A stretch of DNA of 64,000 nt from Rhodococcoides trifolii (GTDB taxonomy: Bacteria > Actinomycetota > Actinomycetes > Mycobacteriales > Mycobacteriaceae): the NCBI RefSeq assembly GCF_014635345.1, contig NZ_BMCU01000005.1, positions 248,001 to 312,000 on the forward strand, written 5' to 3'. Positions 62,710-64,000 of the stretch are shown piece by piece. Position 1 is the stretch's first letter; each line of letters starts with the position of its first letter. The translations under genes and the position numbers were made by a program. The notes beneath the pieces are model-generated. The model saw only the letters and a program-made list of their open reading frames with translations, ran no database searches and had not been told where the DNA came from.

Positions 62710-64000
62710 CGCGACCGCACTCCGTAGCCGTCGTTCTGCTTGCGGTGGTCGTTACCCTCGTCGGTGTCACCACGCGCATCCACCGCACCGACGCGGCATG
62801 GACAGACGTGGACCACCTTGCCGCGCCGGTGTCGTCCGGGTACTGGCCGACGAGTGGGAATGCGCGTGCGGAGGTGGGAAGGGTGTCGTCGATCAATTTC
62901 ACGGTCGGTTTGCTCAGCGGCGGGAACGCGTTGCCGTGGGCGGGACCCACTGCGGTCGGCACACAGGCCTCGCCAGGGGCAGTGACTGCCTCCGGCGCCG
63001 GCCCTTACGTCACGGGCGGCATTCTGTCTGCGGTCAATCAATTCACCGCCGGCAGCGCTACCGGTTCCTCCATCGGCGGGTCCGTGTGCGCGTCCTACTC
63101 GTGGGGCCCGTCGTCACCCTCGCAGTGCGTGTCCGCACCGCAGAAGGTCTACGCGACGGGCACGTTGTCGTCCTATCGGCTGAACGCGAACCTACTGCTG
63201 GGCGTCGGAGCCGTCGATGCGTTGACCGTTCCGTCGCCGATCTCGGCTGCGGCTGCGTGCAACCTGAGCGCCCCCACAGCAGTGAACACGGCGACCCGCG
63301 CTGCAGCGGCCAACGCCACGACGGGTAACCAGGGGACTGTCCAGGTCAAGGGGAACGCCGTATCGATTCCCGCGGCGGGCGGGACGACGAATTTCTCGTT
63401 CGCACAGGGTGGACTGCTCTCTGCCGCCGTGTCCGGTTCGTTGACCAGCACTGTCACGCAGAGCGTGACGAGTGCGCGGTCCACCTTGGTGATGGACGCC
63501 CGCGTTCTGAGGTTGGACATCGTGGGTCAAGTACTGCTGGACTTCACCTTTCGCGCCGTACTGGTAGACGTGTCCTGCGGTACGGCCGGATCCGCTCCCG
63601 CACCCCTGTCGGGTGGACTGGCGCCCGCGGCACGAGCGGCGGCACCCGTTCCTCCGGAGGAGGCGACCGTGAGCACGACGCCGTCCGACACGTCGACGAC
63701 GACAACGGCACCCCCGACGACCACCGAATCATCCACTGTCACCGAATCATCCACTGTCACCGAATCATCCACTGTCACCGAATCATCCACTGTCACCGAA
63801 TCATCCACGACCACCGAATCGCCCACGACCACCGAAGTTCCCACGACCACCGAAGTGCCGACCTCCAGTGCTGCAACGACCACGAGCGATGTTCCGATCA
63901 CCACGACGACCGCGGTCACGACCACGACGCCCCCACCGACGACCACGCCCCCACCGACCACGACTCCGGCGACGGTCTTCGACGGTGACGGACCGGTGCG
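62706..64000 (+). CDS. Thr-rich surface protein with SipW-type signal (3' end off the window)
   Basis: At least 431 residues; the gene runs off the right edge. The signal region is SVAVVLLAVVVTLVGVTT followed by HRTDAAWTDVDHL, sharing the A-W-T-D motif with the two other exported proteins. Residues about 40-300 form a Gly/Ser/Ala/Thr-rich domain with few Cys (VCASYSWG, SQCVSAP, AACNLS, DVSCGTAG). From about residue 320 the chain becomes a mucin-like stalk of Thr, Ser and Pro, including four exact TESSTV hexapeptides and then TTEVPT and TTTPPP repeats. This looks like a cell-wall-spanning or glycosylated stalk carrying a surface domain. Confidence 0.8.
   Translation, partial: MTRPHSVAVVLLAVVVTLVGVTTRIHRTDAAWTDVDHLAAPVSSGYWPTSGNARAEVGRVSSINFTVGLLSGGNALPWAGPTAVGTQASPGAVTASGAGPYVTGGILSAVNQFTAGSATGSSIGGSVCASYSWGPSSPSQCVSAPQKVYATGTLSSYRLNANLLLGVGAVDALTVPSPISAAAACNLSAPTAVNTATRAAAANATTGNQGTVQVKGNAVSIPAAGGTTNFSFAQGGLLSAAVSGSLTSTVTQSVTSARSTLVMDARVLRLDIVGQVLLDFTFRAVLVDVSCGTAGSAPAPLSGGLAPAARAAAPVPPEEATVSTTPSDTSTTTTAPPTTTESSTVTESSTVTESSTVTESSTVTESSTTTESPTTTEVPTTTEVPTSSAATTTSDVPITTTTAVTTTTPPPTTTPPPTTTPATVFDGDGPV
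63723..63848 (+). repeat. 18-bp tandem repeat coding TESSTV hexapeptides
   Basis: Four identical copies of ACCGAATCATCCACTGTC (63723-63794), then three progressively diverged units up to 63848. The unit length is a multiple of three and in frame with the Thr-rich protein. Perfect DNA identity suggests recent expansion by slippage or recombination. Confidence 0.9.

Noticed and set aside
63723..63848. Short tandem repeats that could suggest a CRISPR array
   Set aside because: Units are contiguous without spacers, in frame and encode TESSTV in a Thr-rich protein.

Overview
The window reads as a chromosomal segment of a high-GC actinomycete of the mycolic-acid group, most likely Rhodococcus (or Rhodococcoides). 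The pointers are a furA-katG pair of mycobacterial type, a KorAB 2-oxoacid oxidoreductase, a DUF222/13E12 HNH protein, a nicotinoprotein alcohol dehydrogenase, RER_14450-type exported proteins, many GTG starts and -10 boxes placed 6-7 nt before start codons (leaderless mRNAs). Genes are packed tightly, often with ATGA/GTGA overlaps. I see no rRNA, tRNA, transposase, prophage or CRISPR array. The genus is inferred from gene content only.

Left part (1-8.9 kb): a truncated DUF222 gene, a secreted dienelactone hydrolase, a short-chain dehydrogenase, a cysteine desulfhydrase-like enzyme, small housekeeping genes and an enoyl-CoA hydratase. Then comes a decayed AbiEi/DUF559-type gene bracketed by two copies of a 47-bp palindromic repeat, and a DJ-1/PfpI-MarR pair behind a promoter with two mirror-image operators.

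8.9-31.8 kb: a GAF/Fis regulator with an aldehyde and alcohol dehydrogenase pair; korAB; a PrmC-related methyltransferase; a CsbD-like stress protein with a sigma-B-type promoter; nhaA; a cystathionine gamma-synthase; a PucR regulator; a Rieske oxygenase with a covalent-flavin amine oxidase (probably a betaine N-demethylation pair); lhgO; furA-katG; a methyltransferase; an aromatic-acid transporter; and a YczE-like membrane protein.

31.8-50.3 kb: a TetR-controlled meta-cleavage operon (extradiol dioxygenase, FAH-family hydrolase, FAD monooxygenase). This is followed by a large carbohydrate locus with two divergent arms. One arm is SDR, Frc-like ABC importer, PfkB kinase, FrcK-like kinase, LacI regulator and class II aldolase. 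The other is an MHS transporter, a split transketolase and a GntR regulator. selO follows.

50.3-56.6 kb: a phosphonate uptake and degradation locus: phnDCE, an HpnZ-type alcohol dehydrogenase, a TIGR03364-type FAD oxidase, a GntR/UTRA regulator and a PhnX-like hydrolase. The absence of a phnW transaminase suggests an oxidative route. 56.7 kb carries an unreported-looking 33-residue peptide gene with a very good ribosome binding site.

56.9-60.6 kb: an alpha/beta hydrolase behind twin operators, TetR, ferredoxin, cytochrome P450 and a membrane protein. 60.9-64 kb: a surface-protein operon with its own SipW-type signal peptidase and three exported proteins carrying SipW-type signals. The last is a Thr-rich, repeat-bearing protein that runs off the right edge. 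This operon, the peptide gene and the phosphonate and sugar loci are the most interesting parts.
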